DNA of 64,000 nucleotides from Salinicola socius (GTDB lineage: Bacteria; Pseudomonadota; Gammaproteobacteria; Pseudomonadales; Halomonadaceae), in NCBI RefSeq assembly GCF_001937195.1, contig NZ_MSDO01000022.1, positions 62,001-126,000 of the forward strand, read 5' to 3'. Below, piece after piece: positions 18,626 to 27,386 of the stretch. The notes under the pieces were generated by a model, which was not told where the DNA came from, did no database searches, and was given only the letters and a program-made list of their open reading frames with translations. Each line of letters opens with the position of its first letter. The stretch's first letter is position 1. The translations under genes and the position numbers were made by a program.

Positions 18626-19985
18626 CGTCGACTTCCTTGACAGGCGAATAGGGGGATTGGCGTTTGAGCGCGGCCGGCATGTGAGGCTGCATGTTGCGGG
18701 CATCCCAGATCAGGCGGGGATCGAAGCTGTTGGCCGCCAGCATGGTGATGACCACCACCGCCGAGAATGCCAGGGCCGCCGGCCCAGGCGTGATCGACAG
18801 CAACGACCCGGCATGGACCAGCGACACCAGGATCGCGACGACGAAGACGTCGATCATCGACCAGCGACCGATCAGCTCGGTAATGCGGTAAAGCTTCTGC
18901 CGCTTGTGCTTGAAGCGGGGCTCGCCGCTGCGCTTGACCGTGATGCAGAGCCACGAGAGGGCAAACACCTTGCCGATCGGCACCACCACGCTGGCGGTAA
19001 AGATGATTAGCGCGATGGGCCAGTCGCCGTGACCGAGAAAGATCAGCACGCCGCCGATGATGGTAGAGGGCGTTTCATCGCCCAGCGAGGTCGTGGTCAT
19101 GATCGGATAGAGATTAGCCGGGATATAGCAGAGGGTTGCCGCAATCAGCAACGCCCAGGTCTTCTGCAGGCTATGCGAACCCCGAAAACGCAACGGCTCG
19201 CCACAGCGTTCACAGCGGCCGCGCCCGAAGTGGCTGAGCCGGCTGACGAGACCGCAGGTCGGGCAGCCGGTAAGACCCTGCTCGGCCGCCGGCTCTCCGG
19301 GGCGACAGCCTTCCGGCGCCAGCGGTTCGCCTGCCAGCGAAAACCACATCCAATCGGTGTCGATCGAGCGTGTGGTCAGCAGCAGCAGCAGGGCATAGAC
19401 ACAGAATGACCAGAACGACACGCCCAGATCGACAGAGGCCATGCCGGCGATCTTGATCAGACTCACCAGCGCACCGATGACGAAGACATCGGCCATCATC
19501 CACGGCCCGAGGTGAGAAAGCGCCCGCGCAATGCGGTAGCTTCGCGGCAGAGGGCGACGTTGGAGCAGGCCGAGATGCAGCCAGATGACGGCCAGCAGAT
19601 AGACCGCCGGCAGCACGATCACGGTCAGTAGCACCAGAATGCCGACGAACGGCTCGTGCAGCGCCACCAGGCTGGCGGAGGTGTCCGCCAGTTGAATGGC
19701 ATTGCTGACGCCGCGTGATTCGAAGCTGATGAACGGGAAACAGAGCGCTGCCAGCAGTGCGATCAGGGCACTGATGGCGAAGGCCAGACTGCGTTCGGCT
19801 GGACGAAAGTGGCGGTGGCTCAGGGTATGGTCGCAGCGCGGACAGCTGGCGCGCTGGCCCGGGTGCAGGGGCGGCAACGCGACCAGCAGATCACACTCTT
19901 GGCAGGCGCGAAGTCGCCGTCGGGTTCGACCGGGCGCGAGAAACGTCGCCTTCCTGGAGCTGTTGTCATTCGTGGCTGATGCCAA
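18618..19985 (-). CDS. pqiA: Inner-membrane protein PqiA
   Basis: A 455-residue inner-membrane protein made of two repeated PqiA units, each with four membrane helices. Each unit is preceded by zinc-ribbon-like cysteine pairs: CQECD and CPRCD near the N-terminus, CPTCG and CERCGEPL in the middle. It is the membrane partner of PqiB. The only in-frame start found is TTG 19985, without a clear ribosome binding site, so the first residues are uncertain. The gene order pqiA-pqiB-pqiC with overlapping stops and starts is that of E. coli, where the operon responds to oxidative (paraquat) stress. Confidence 0.9.
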   Translation of the reverse strand: MASATNDNSSRKATFLAPGRTRRRLRACQECDLLVALPPLHPGQRASCPRCDHTLSHRHFRPAERSLAFAISALIALLAALCFPFISFESRGVSNAIQLADTSASLVALHEPFVGILVLLTVIVLPAVYLLAVIWLHLGLLQRRPLPRSYRIARALSHLGPWMMADVFVIGALVSLIKIAGMASVDLGVSFWSFCVYALLLLLTTRSIDTDWMWFSLAGEPLAPEGCRPGEPAAEQGLTGCPTCGLVSRLSHFGRGRCERCGEPLRFRGSHSLQKTWALLIAATLCYIPANLYPIMTTTSLGDETPSTIIGGVLIFLGHGDWPIALIIFTASVVVPIGKVFALSWLCITVKRSGEPRFKHKRQKLYRITELIGRWSMIDVFVVAILVSLVHAGSLLSITPGPAALAFSAVVVITMLAANSFDPRLIWDARNMQPHMPAALKRQSPYSPVKEVDDA

Positions 19986-20430
19986 GGCAGTACCCGACGC
20001 GAAAGCGGAATGGAAAAAGCGTTACGCTGCGTAAATCCCCATGTTACTGGAATACATACGTTCGTGCATGTTTGCTGGATGCACTGCAAAACAGGGCGCT
20101 AGCGTCGCTGAAAAGTCATGGCTTATATTACTGAAAAATCATGAGGGTTCAGCCGCTTGGACACTATAGTAGGTGAATGCCATTTTATGGTAGGTGAAGA
20201 TCGTTTTGCCGAGATAGTAGATGAAGATCATTTTGCCGAGGAAGTACCATCGGTGACACGGGGTTGCTTACGATCCTGTAACGGCCAGTCTGGCGCTTTC
20301 CAGCGGAACGCGAAATTGACGCCAGAGGGAGGTTCGCGGCCGCGGATCATCGACCTGAAATGTGTCGAGACGCTGCGCGCGACAAGGGTTTTCAATCGAT
20401 ATCGGATCAATGACGAAGGGAGAGTCTAAC
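19986..20430. other. Divergent intergenic region pqiA / Ca2+ antiporter
   Basis: No convincing gene is seen. It holds two direct copies of CTGAAAARTCATG (20108-20120 and 20131-20143) that could be regulator sites for pqiA or the antiporter gene, and an imperfect tandem repeat described separately. An open frame covers 20157-20429, but its function is unknown. Confidence 0.4.
20169..20243 (+). repeat. Imperfect tandem repeat, 27-bp unit
   Basis: Units start at 20190 (GTAGGTGAAGATCGTTTTGC...) and 20217 (GTAGATGAAGATCATTTTGC...), 27 bp each with about five differences. A shorter degenerate copy starts at 20169. Because 27 is a multiple of three, an open frame here reads a nine-residue repeat (VGEDRFAEI / VDEDHFAEE). 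Whether it is translated is unknown. Confidence 0.55.
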
Positions 20431-21399
20431 GTGTGGATGGCGCTTGCGGCCATTGTGGCCGGTCTTGTCGTGTTGGTCTGGAGTGCGGATCGTTTCGTGG
20501 ATGGCGCCGCCGCCACGGCCCGCCATCTGGGGTTGCCTCCACTGCTGATTGGCATGGTGGTGATCGGCTTCGGCACGTCCGCGCCGGAGCTGATGGTGTC
20601 GGCGCTGGCGGCCGTGCAGGGCAACCCGGGGCTGGCGCTGGGCAATGCTTACGGCTCGAACATCACCAATATCGCCCTGATCGTGGGTCTGGTCGCATTG
20701 ATCAGCCCGCTGACGGTGCATTCCCAGGTGATTCGCCAGGAATTGCCGGTGCTTGGGGTGATGACGCTGATCTCGCTCTGGTGTCTGCATGATGGTGTGA
20801 TCTCGCGGGTCGATGCGGTCGTTCTGCTGGTGCTGCTCCTTGGATTTCTGGGTTACAGCATCTGGCGCTCCCAACGTCCGGGTAAAGATGCGCTTCAGAC
20901 CGATGTGGAGGCGGATGTCGCGGGCCAATCCATGTCGCTCAAACGAGGCGTATTGTGGACGTTGGCCGGGCTGGCGCTGTTGATCGTCAGCTCGCGTTTT
21001 CTGGTATGGGGGGCCGTGACGATTGCCGAGGCGTTCGGCGTGAGCGACCTCGTCATCGGCCTGACGGTCGTTGCCATCGGTACTTCGCTGCCGGAGCTTG
21101 CTTCTTCCATCAGCGCGGTGCGCAAGAATCAGCACGATCTGGTGATCGGCAACGTGGTCGGGTCCAACCTGTTCAATACCCTGGCCGTGGTCGGCCTGGC
21201 CGGCGTGATTACACCGATCGACGTCGATCCCGACGTGCTGGTTCGGGATTGGCCGGTGATGGCAGCGCTGACGCTGGTACTGCTGGTGTTTGGTATCGGC
21301 CTCAAGGGTCAGGGGCGCATCAATCGTCTGGAAGGGGCGGCACTGCTGGCCAGTTTCGTCGCTTACACCGGCTGGCTGGTCTACAGCGTGGTCGGCTGA
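20431..21399 (+). CDS. Calcium/sodium antiporter (CaCA family, YrbG-like)
   Basis: A 322-residue membrane protein with two homologous halves of about five helices. Each half carries the ion-binding alpha repeat: GFGTSAPELMVS with GNAYGSNITNIALI in the first, and AIGTSLPELASS with GNVVGSNLFNTLAV in the second. These bind Ca2+ and exchange it for Na+ or H+. The GTG at 20431 is chosen because AAGGGAGA lies about eight bases upstream and it gives the family's short N-terminus; the ATGs at 20410 and 20362 are less likely. It lies tail-to-tail with the next gene, 11 bp apart. Ca2+/Na+ exchange fits a salt-adapted host but is not diagnostic. Confidence 0.92.
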   Translation: MWMALAAIVAGLVVLVWSADRFVDGAAATARHLGLPPLLIGMVVIGFGTSAPELMVSALAAVQGNPGLALGNAYGSNITNIALIVGLVALISPLTVHSQVIRQELPVLGVMTLISLWCLHDGVISRVDAVVLLVLLLGFLGYSIWRSQRPGKDALQTDVEADVAGQSMSLKRGVLWTLAGLALLIVSSRFLVWGAVTIAEAFGVSDLVIGLTVVAIGTSLPELASSISAVRKNQHDLVIGNVVGSNLFNTLAVVGLAGVITPIDVDPDVLVRDWPVMAALTLVLLVFGIGLKGQGRINRLEGAALLASFVAYTGWLVYSVVG

Positions 21400-21410
21400 G
21401 TCGCGGTGCG

Positions 21411-22661
21411 CTACCTGCGATTCGGTCCTTCCTGGCGATCGAATCGCAACGCGGTTCTGAGCGCGAGCTGACCGATGACGGCGGCGATGGCGAGCACTAT
21501 CGCCGCCGCCTGAGCGGGGTTGTCTCCCAACCCCGCCAGTCCGGTGCAGAGCGCACCAATTCCCATCTGTGCGAATCCGTAGAGGCCGGCAGCCGAACCC
21601 ACGACCCTTGGGTTGATGCCGACGGCCAGCGTCAGCGCGGTGGGCCCGGTCATGCCCACGCCGAACGTGAACAGCAGCATCGACGCCTCGAGCGTGACGA
21701 CCGACGCCCAGCCAGCGAGCACGATGACCAGCATCGAGATCCCGCCGGCCAGACTCAGAAGGCTTGCCGACAGCATCAGTCGAACCAGGCCGATGCGATG
21801 AATGGTGCGGTTGGTGATGAAGTTGCCGAGCGAGATGCTCAGGATCAGCAGCGAGAGATAGTAGGCCACGTGGCTTGCCGGCTTGCCCAGCTGTTCGACG
21901 AAGATGAACGGCGCCGAGGCCACGAAGGCGAACATCGCGGTGGTGACGCAGCCGCCACCGATGGCGTAGCCGATGAAGGCCGGGGAGCGAAGCAGGGTGC
22001 GATATTCATGGGCGAGGTTGGGCAGGTCGACACGTCCGCTGGGCTGCGCCGTCTCCGGCATCAGCCGCCACACGAACAGCAGGTTGCCGGCGCCCATCAG
22101 ACAGAGCGCCAGCAACACGGTTCGCCAGCCCAGGGTGGTGGTCAGCAGGCTGCCGACCAGCGGGGCCATGGCCGGGCCGATGGCAACCACCAGGTTGAGC
22201 ACGGCCAGACGCTGCACGGCGCGGTCCGGTGCCGCCGTGTCGCGGATCATGGCACGTCCCAGCGCCAGCCCGGCACATCCGCCGAAAGCCTGAAAGAACC
22301 TTGCCGTGATCAGCGTCTCGACGCTCTGTGCCTGCCAGGCGACGACCCCCGCGACGCTGTAGATCAGCATGCCCAGCATCAGCGCAGGCCGTCTGCCCAG
22401 GGCATCGGATAGCGGCCCGTAGAAGAGTTGGCCGATCGCCAGTCCCAGGATGTAAAGACTGATGGTCAGCTGCATCTCGGCGTTGTCGGCGCCGAGAGCC
22501 TCGCCGGCAATGGGCAGCGCCGGCACGAAGATATGCATGGCCAGCGTACCGGCCAGCGTGATCAGGACCAGCATCCACAGTGCCGGCACGGGTCCCGCCG
22601 GCGTGGCTTGTGCGGCAGCTGTCGAAGGCGATCTGGACGTCGAAGTGGCGGGGTCGGTCAC
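21411..22661 (-). CDS. Bcr/CflA-type multidrug MFS transporter
   Basis: A 416-residue major-facilitator protein with about 12 membrane helices. The motif-A segment FYGPLSDALGRRPALMLG after helix 2 and RFFQAFGGCAGLALGRAMIRD in helix 4 are typical of the Bcr/CflA drug:H+ antiporter subfamily. Its likely role is proton-driven efflux of drugs or small metabolites. The start is set at GTG 22661 (MTDPATS), with GAGG six bases upstream; a TTG at 22703 would add 14 residues. It stands alone and is convergent with the antiporter gene. The substrate is unknown. Confidence 0.88.
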   Translation of the reverse strand: MTDPATSTSRSPSTAAAQATPAGPVPALWMLVLITLAGTLAMHIFVPALPIAGEALGADNAEMQLTISLYILGLAIGQLFYGPLSDALGRRPALMLGMLIYSVAGVVAWQAQSVETLITARFFQAFGGCAGLALGRAMIRDTAAPDRAVQRLAVLNLVVAIGPAMAPLVGSLLTTTLGWRTVLLALCLMGAGNLLFVWRLMPETAQPSGRVDLPNLAHEYRTLLRSPAFIGYAIGGGCVTTAMFAFVASAPFIFVEQLGKPASHVAYYLSLLILSISLGNFITNRTIHRIGLVRLMLSASLLSLAGGISMLVIVLAGWASVVTLEASMLLFTFGVGMTGPTALTLAVGINPRVVGSAAGLYGFAQMGIGALCTGLAGLGDNPAQAAAIVLAIAAVIGQLALRTALRFDRQEGPNRR

Positions 22662-23183
22662 GAAGCGCCTCGCGAGCAAGGAAATATGCGCCTGAAGGAT
22701 CAAGTAGCGCGTTAGTCATTAGGAGAGTACGCGAATTGACTTTGTATGACTATTTGACCAAAGCCTGGCACAGCCGCGATCGAAAACCTGTCCAGAATGG
22801 CCTGCAAACAACGTCCCAAAGCCTCTCCAAGGCATCGAAAGCGGATGGCTACGTCGTTTCCGACGTGACGTCAGGCTGACAGATTGTCGCAGCGGGGCGT
22901 GTCGCCGCGATCTCGTAACGGCCACCTGCAAGCCATTCTCGCAGGCCAAAAACCCACGTGGTTGGCGACTTTCGGCATGATTGCCTAGGTTGACTAGAGC
23001 GCCTCAACGAGAACGTTCGTGCTGGCGTGCGACATCTGGACACGGCGGCGGTCATGAGCGCCGAGCCTATGATGGCGTCAGTCGAACGGCTGCAACGGCC
23101 GGGCGGCGGGTAAATAAAACGATGGAGCACCGGCCGTCGGGGCAGAAGGGATTCGCTGCCCGGGCGCTTTCGAGGAGTCCGCC
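22662..23183. other. Long divergent intergenic region before cydA
   Basis: About 520 bp without a recognisable gene. It should hold the promoters of the MFS gene and of cydABDC. No perfect FNR/ANR box (TTGAT-N4-ATCAA) was found by eye. Confidence 0.4.
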
Positions 23184-24596
23184 ATGGAGCTAGATCCTAT
23201 CCTGCTATCACGAATGCAGTTCGCGTTCGTGGTCACATTCCATGCCATATTTCCGGTCTTCACGATCGGGTTGGCGTCCTACGTCGCCCTGCTGCAGGGG
23301 CTTTTCGTCGCGACCGGCAACTCGGTGTGGGATCGTCTGGGACTTTTCTGGACCAAGATATTTGCTGTCGTCTTCGGCATGGGCGTGGTATCCGGCATCG
23401 TCATGGCATTCCAGTTCGGCACCAACTGGAGCAATTTTTCCCAGTTCGCTTCGAACTTCATCGGGCCGATGCTGAGCTACGAAGTCATCACCGCGTTCTT
23501 CCTCGAGGCGGGATTCCTCGGCGTGCTGCTGTTCGGGCGTCATCGGGTCTCGCCGTCGGTGCATTTCTTCGCCGCGCTGATGGTCGCGATCGGCACGTTC
23601 ATCTCGGCTTTCTGGATTCTGGCAACCAACAGCTGGATGCAGACACCTCAGGGCTACGAAATTCGCGAGGGTGTGGTGCACGTGACCTCGTGGATGGAGG
23701 CGATCTTCTCCCCGTCGTTCCCGTACCGGTTTGCCCATATGGCACTGGCGGCGTTCCTGACCGGTGGCTTCGTGGTGTGTGGCGTCAGCGCCTGGTTCCT
23801 GCTTCGTCGGCGTGGTGTCGAAGCACACAAACGCGCGCTGTCGATGACCATGTGGCTGCTGCTGATTCTGGCACCGCTTCAGGCGTTCGTGGGTGACGAG
23901 CACGGTCTCAATACGCTCGAGCACCAGCCGATGAAGATCGCGGCGATGGAAGGTAACTGGGAAACCCAGTCCAACGTGCCGCTGTTGCTGTTTGCGCTGC
24001 CGGACCGCGAGCTTCAGGCCAACCGCGTCGAGATCGGTATCCCCAACGGCGCAAGCCTGATCCTGCGTCACGATGTTGATGGCGTGGTGCCAGGCCTCAA
24101 GGAGATTCCCGTCGAGCAGCAGCAGCCGGTCTGGATCGTGTTCTACAGCTTCCGGGTGATGGTTGCGCTGGGACTTCTGATGATTGCCTGCGCGGTGACG
24201 GGTCTGGTACTCCGTCGGGGCGGGAAACTCTATACCCAGCGCTGGTTCCTGCACGTTCTGCAGGTCATGAGCATATCGCCGTTTCTGGCGGTGACGGCCG
24301 GCTGGTTCGTGACCGAGATCGGCCGCTCGCCGTGGCTGGTCTACGGCGTGCTTTCCTACGCCGATGCGGTGACGCCGTCGCTTACCGGGTGGATGGTGCT
24401 GGCGACGCTGATCGGCTACGTCGCGGTCTACGCGGTGATCTTCTGCGCCGGGGTCTACTACCTGTTCAAGGTCGTTCGCCAGGGCCTGGGTGAGCTCGAA
24501 GATGACGAGGAAGTTCACGATGTCGATCGCCCCTCGCGTCCGATGTCCGCCACCCACGTGCCTTTCGATGGCACCACCGCATCGTCCAGGAGCTGA
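23184..24596 (+). CDS. cydA: Cytochrome bd-type quinol oxidase subunit I (CioA-like)
   Basis: A 470-residue, roughly nine-helix subunit that carries hemes b558, b595 and d and oxidises quinol with O2 as acceptor. Seen directly: His near the N-terminus in TFHAIFPVFTIG, the AFFLEAGFLGVLLFGRHR segment, and KIAAMEGNWET just before the Q-loop. The Q-loop is short, as in cyanide-insensitive oxidases (CioA), rather than the long Q-loop of E. coli CydA. GAGGAG precedes the ATG. cydB follows four bases after the stop. It supports respiration at low oxygen or under cyanide/NO/sulfide stress. Confidence 0.95.
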   Translation: MELDPILLSRMQFAFVVTFHAIFPVFTIGLASYVALLQGLFVATGNSVWDRLGLFWTKIFAVVFGMGVVSGIVMAFQFGTNWSNFSQFASNFIGPMLSYEVITAFFLEAGFLGVLLFGRHRVSPSVHFFAALMVAIGTFISAFWILATNSWMQTPQGYEIREGVVHVTSWMEAIFSPSFPYRFAHMALAAFLTGGFVVCGVSAWFLLRRRGVEAHKRALSMTMWLLLILAPLQAFVGDEHGLNTLEHQPMKIAAMEGNWETQSNVPLLLFALPDRELQANRVEIGIPNGASLILRHDVDGVVPGLKEIPVEQQQPVWIVFYSFRVMVALGLLMIACAVTGLVLRRGGKLYTQRWFLHVLQVMSISPFLAVTAGWFVTEIGRSPWLVYGVLSYADAVTPSLTGWMVLATLIGYVAVYAVIFCAGVYYLFKVVRQGLGELEDDEEVHDVDRPSRPMSATHVPFDGTTASSRS

Positions 24597-24600
24597 GCCC

Positions 24601-25602
24601 ATGGAAATGTACGATCTTTCGCTGATCTGGGCCGTCATTCTGGCCTTCAGCGTCATCATGTATGTGCTGATGGACGGATTCGATCTGGGGCTGGGAATCC
24701 TGTTTCCGTTCGCCCCGGACGAGGACGCTCGCGACGTGATGATGAACTCCGTCGCGCCGATCTGGGACGGCAACGAAACCTGGCTGGTTCTGGGCGGCGC
24801 CGGTCTCATCGCAGCGTTCCCGCTGGTCTATACCATTCTGCTGCCGGCGCTCTATCTGGGTGTCTTCCTGATGCTGGCCGGGCTGATCTTCCGGGGGGTC
24901 GCGTTCGAGTTCCGCTTCAAGTCCAAACGGACCCGGCGCTGGTGGAATGCGGCATTCTCCGGCGGTTCCTTCGTGGCGGCATTTGCGCAGGGCTGCGTGG
25001 TGGGCGCCTATATCCAGGGCTTCGAGACCGCCGATCGGGTCTATACCGGCGGGGCGTTCGACTGGCTGACCCCGTTCTCGATCCTGACCGGCATCGGGCT
25101 GGTAGTGGGTTATACGCTGCTGGGCGCCACCTGGCTGGTGCTGAAATCGGAAGGTCACGTCCGCGAATGGGCGCGAGGATTGATCCCCAAACTGCTGATC
25201 GGCGTGCTGGTGGTATTCGTCATCGTCAGTCTGTGGACACCATGGATCGATTCGGGCGTCTTCGATCGCTGGTTCAACCATCTGCAGGTGATCTGGCTGC
25301 TGCCGTTCGCAGCGCTGCTGTGCGCGGTAGGCATCTACATGGCGACTCGTCGGCACCGGGAAGGTCTAGCCTTTCTGCTGACGCTGGGCCTGTTCATCTT
25401 CACCTACCTGGGGCTGCTGGTGAGCCGCTGGCCCTATGTCATTCCGCCGGACTACACGCTATGGGATGCAGCTTCCGCGCCGGAATCCCAGTTCTTCATC
25501 CTGATCGGCGTGCTGTTCGTGGTGCCAATCATCCTGACCTACACCGCGTGGTCCTACTGGGTCTTCCGTGGCAAGGTTCGCGTGGGCGAGGGCTACCATT
25601 GA
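24601..25602 (+). CDS. cydB: Cytochrome bd-type quinol oxidase subunit II (CioB-like)
   Basis: A 333-residue membrane subunit that pairs with CydA. Typical segments are VLMDGFDLGLGIL in helix 1, APIWDGNETWLVLGGAGLIAAFP, and the C-terminal ILTYTAWSYWVFRGKV. GGAG precedes ATG 24601. No separate CydX/CioZ small subunit is visible: the stop codon overlaps the cydD start (TTGA) directly. Confidence 0.96.
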   Translation: MEMYDLSLIWAVILAFSVIMYVLMDGFDLGLGILFPFAPDEDARDVMMNSVAPIWDGNETWLVLGGAGLIAAFPLVYTILLPALYLGVFLMLAGLIFRGVAFEFRFKSKRTRRWWNAAFSGGSFVAAFAQGCVVGAYIQGFETADRVYTGGAFDWLTPFSILTGIGLVVGYTLLGATWLVLKSEGHVREWARGLIPKLLIGVLVVFVIVSLWTPWIDSGVFDRWFNHLQVIWLLPFAALLCAVGIYMATRRHREGLAFLLTLGLFIFTYLGLLVSRWPYVIPPDYTLWDAASAPESQFFILIGVLFVVPIILTYTAWSYWVFRGKVRVGEGYH

Positions 25603-27386
25603 GCGCCGCCAGGCGAACCCAGGATCCGTCACGCATTAGTACTGCATACTCGGACACCGCCAACTCGGACGCTTCAAGCGCGAAGGCTTCGAGAACGTGG
25701 CTAAAACAGCAGGTGGCCGATATCCGGCCCTGGTATCGAGGCGCCGTCGGTTGCGGTCTGCTGGCGGGTCTCGCTACCTTGATCCAGATGGGGGCATTGG
25801 CCTGGGTCGTCGATCGCGTGGTGTCGAGCCAGGCTGAACTCGTCGAGGTCGCGGGCGGTGTCGCGCTGATGGTCGCCGCCATCGCCGTCCGTGCCCTGGC
25901 GCAGTGGGGGCAGGAGGTCTACGGTCAGGCTTGCGGCCTGCGAGTCAAGCAGCAGGTCCGCTCGCGGCTGCTGGCACGTCTGCAACAGCTGGGGCCGGTG
26001 CGCCTGGCCTCTCGCCACAGCGCCGGCCTGGCCAGCCAGCTGGTGGATCAGGTCGAGTCGCTGGAAGGTTACTATTCGCGTTTCCTGCCTCAGATGATCC
26101 TGGCGGCGTTGATTCCGTTGCTCTATCTCGTAGTGGTGTTCTGGCTCAACTGGCTGGCGGCGATCTGGCTGTTGATCGCGGCGCCGTTGATTCCGCTGTT
26201 CATGGCGCTGATCGGAATGGGCGCACAGCGACTCAACGAGGCGCAGTTTCAGGCCGTCACCCGGCTTTCCGGCCATTTCCTCGACCGCGTTCGCGGGATC
26301 ACGACACTCCAGCTCTTCGGGCTGGCCGAGCGTAGCGTCGAAGAAGTCAGCGACGTCGCGCATGACTATCGGCGGCGCAGTCTCAAGACGCTACGGGTAG
26401 CATTCCTCTCCTCGGCAGTACTAGAGTTCTTCGCCGCGGTGTCGGTGGCCGTCGTCGCTATCTACATCGGTCTGGGGCTGCTGGGTTACATCCAGTATGG
26501 GCCGGCCGAGCAGCTCGATCTGTTCAGCGGGCTGTTCATTCTGCTGCTGGCGCCGGAGTTCTTCCAGCCGCTGCGCACGCTCTCCCAGCACTATCACGAT
26601 CGCGCTTCCGCCCTGGGTGCCGCCCAAGGGCTGGTGGCGCTGCTCGAGCCGACGGCCGACGAGGATGTCGCTTCGGAGCGGTCGTCGCAGGAGCGAGATG
26701 CGGGTGAAGGGAAGGCGGTCGTGCCGGGCGCCGTCACGCTTGTCGATGTCGAGTTGCGGCATGCAGGTCGCGATCGAATCCTCGGGCCGCTGTCGCTGCA
26801 TATCGCTGCCGGCGAGGTGGTGGCGCTGATCGGCCCTTCCGGCAGCGGCAAATCGAGCCTGTTGCAACTGGTCGCCGGATTCATCGCGCCGAGCGCGGGA
26901 ACGGTTCGAGTCAAGCGCGATCCGGCCATTGCCTGGCTCGATCAGCGTCCGCTGATCATCCAGGGCACGCTGGCCGAGAACCTGCGACTGGTCGCACCGA
27001 GTGCCAGTGACGAGGCGCTCCGCAGCGCGTTGACCCAGGCAGGCTTGACGCCCTGGCTGGCCTCGGCGCCGGCGGGTCTCGACACGCCGCTGGGCGAACG
27101 GGGAATCGGCCTCTCCGGCGGCGAAGGGCAACGTCTGGCGCTGGCGCGCGTGTTCCTCTCGCCGGCGAGACTGGTGCTGCTGGACGAACCGACGGCGGCG
27201 CTGGACCCGGAAACCGAACGTCATGTGATCGCCGGGCTGACCCGGTTGGCGGCGAGCGGGCGAACGCTGATCGTTGCCACCCACCACCCGGCGATCATGG
27301 CGATGGCCGGCCGCGTGTTCGCGATAGAGCGGGGCCGCCTGTCCCGAGTCGAGCGTTCGACCTCTGCCCGGGAGATGAATTCATGA
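25599..27386 (+). CDS. cydD: Cysteine/glutathione ABC exporter subunit CydD
   Basis: A 595-residue half-transporter. Six membrane helices (about 40-330) are followed by an ATPase domain with Walker A IGPSGSGKSS, signature LSGGEGQRLALARV and Walker B LVLLDEPTAALD. With CydC it exports thiols to the periplasm and is needed for bd oxidase assembly. The start is taken as TTG 25599, which overlaps the cydB stop and has GAGGG upstream. This leaves about 33 residues before the family-conserved WLKQQ, slightly long, so the start is not firm. The stop overlaps cydC (ATGA). Confidence 0.93.
   Translation: MSAARRTQDPSRISTAYSDTANSDASSAKASRTWLKQQVADIRPWYRGAVGCGLLAGLATLIQMGALAWVVDRVVSSQAELVEVAGGVALMVAAIAVRALAQWGQEVYGQACGLRVKQQVRSRLLARLQQLGPVRLASRHSAGLASQLVDQVESLEGYYSRFLPQMILAALIPLLYLVVVFWLNWLAAIWLLIAAPLIPLFMALIGMGAQRLNEAQFQAVTRLSGHFLDRVRGITTLQLFGLAERSVEEVSDVAHDYRRRSLKTLRVAFLSSAVLEFFAAVSVAVVAIYIGLGLLGYIQYGPAEQLDLFSGLFILLLAPEFFQPLRTLSQHYHDRASALGAAQGLVALLEPTADEDVASERSSQERDAGEGKAVVPGAVTLVDVELRHAGRDRILGPLSLHIAAGEVVALIGPSGSGKSSLLQLVAGFIAPSAGTVRVKRDPAIAWLDQRPLIIQGTLAENLRLVAPSASDEALRSALTQAGLTPWLASAPAGLDTPLGERGIGLSGGEGQRLALARVFLSPARLVLLDEPTAALDPETERHVIAGLTRLAASGRTLIVATHHPAIMAMAGRVFAIERGRLSRVERSTSAREMNS

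Noticed and set aside
20169-20243. CRISPR array
   Set aside because: The repeats are contiguous and imperfect, with no spacers and no cas genes nearby; the same holds for the arrays at 32559 and 52168.
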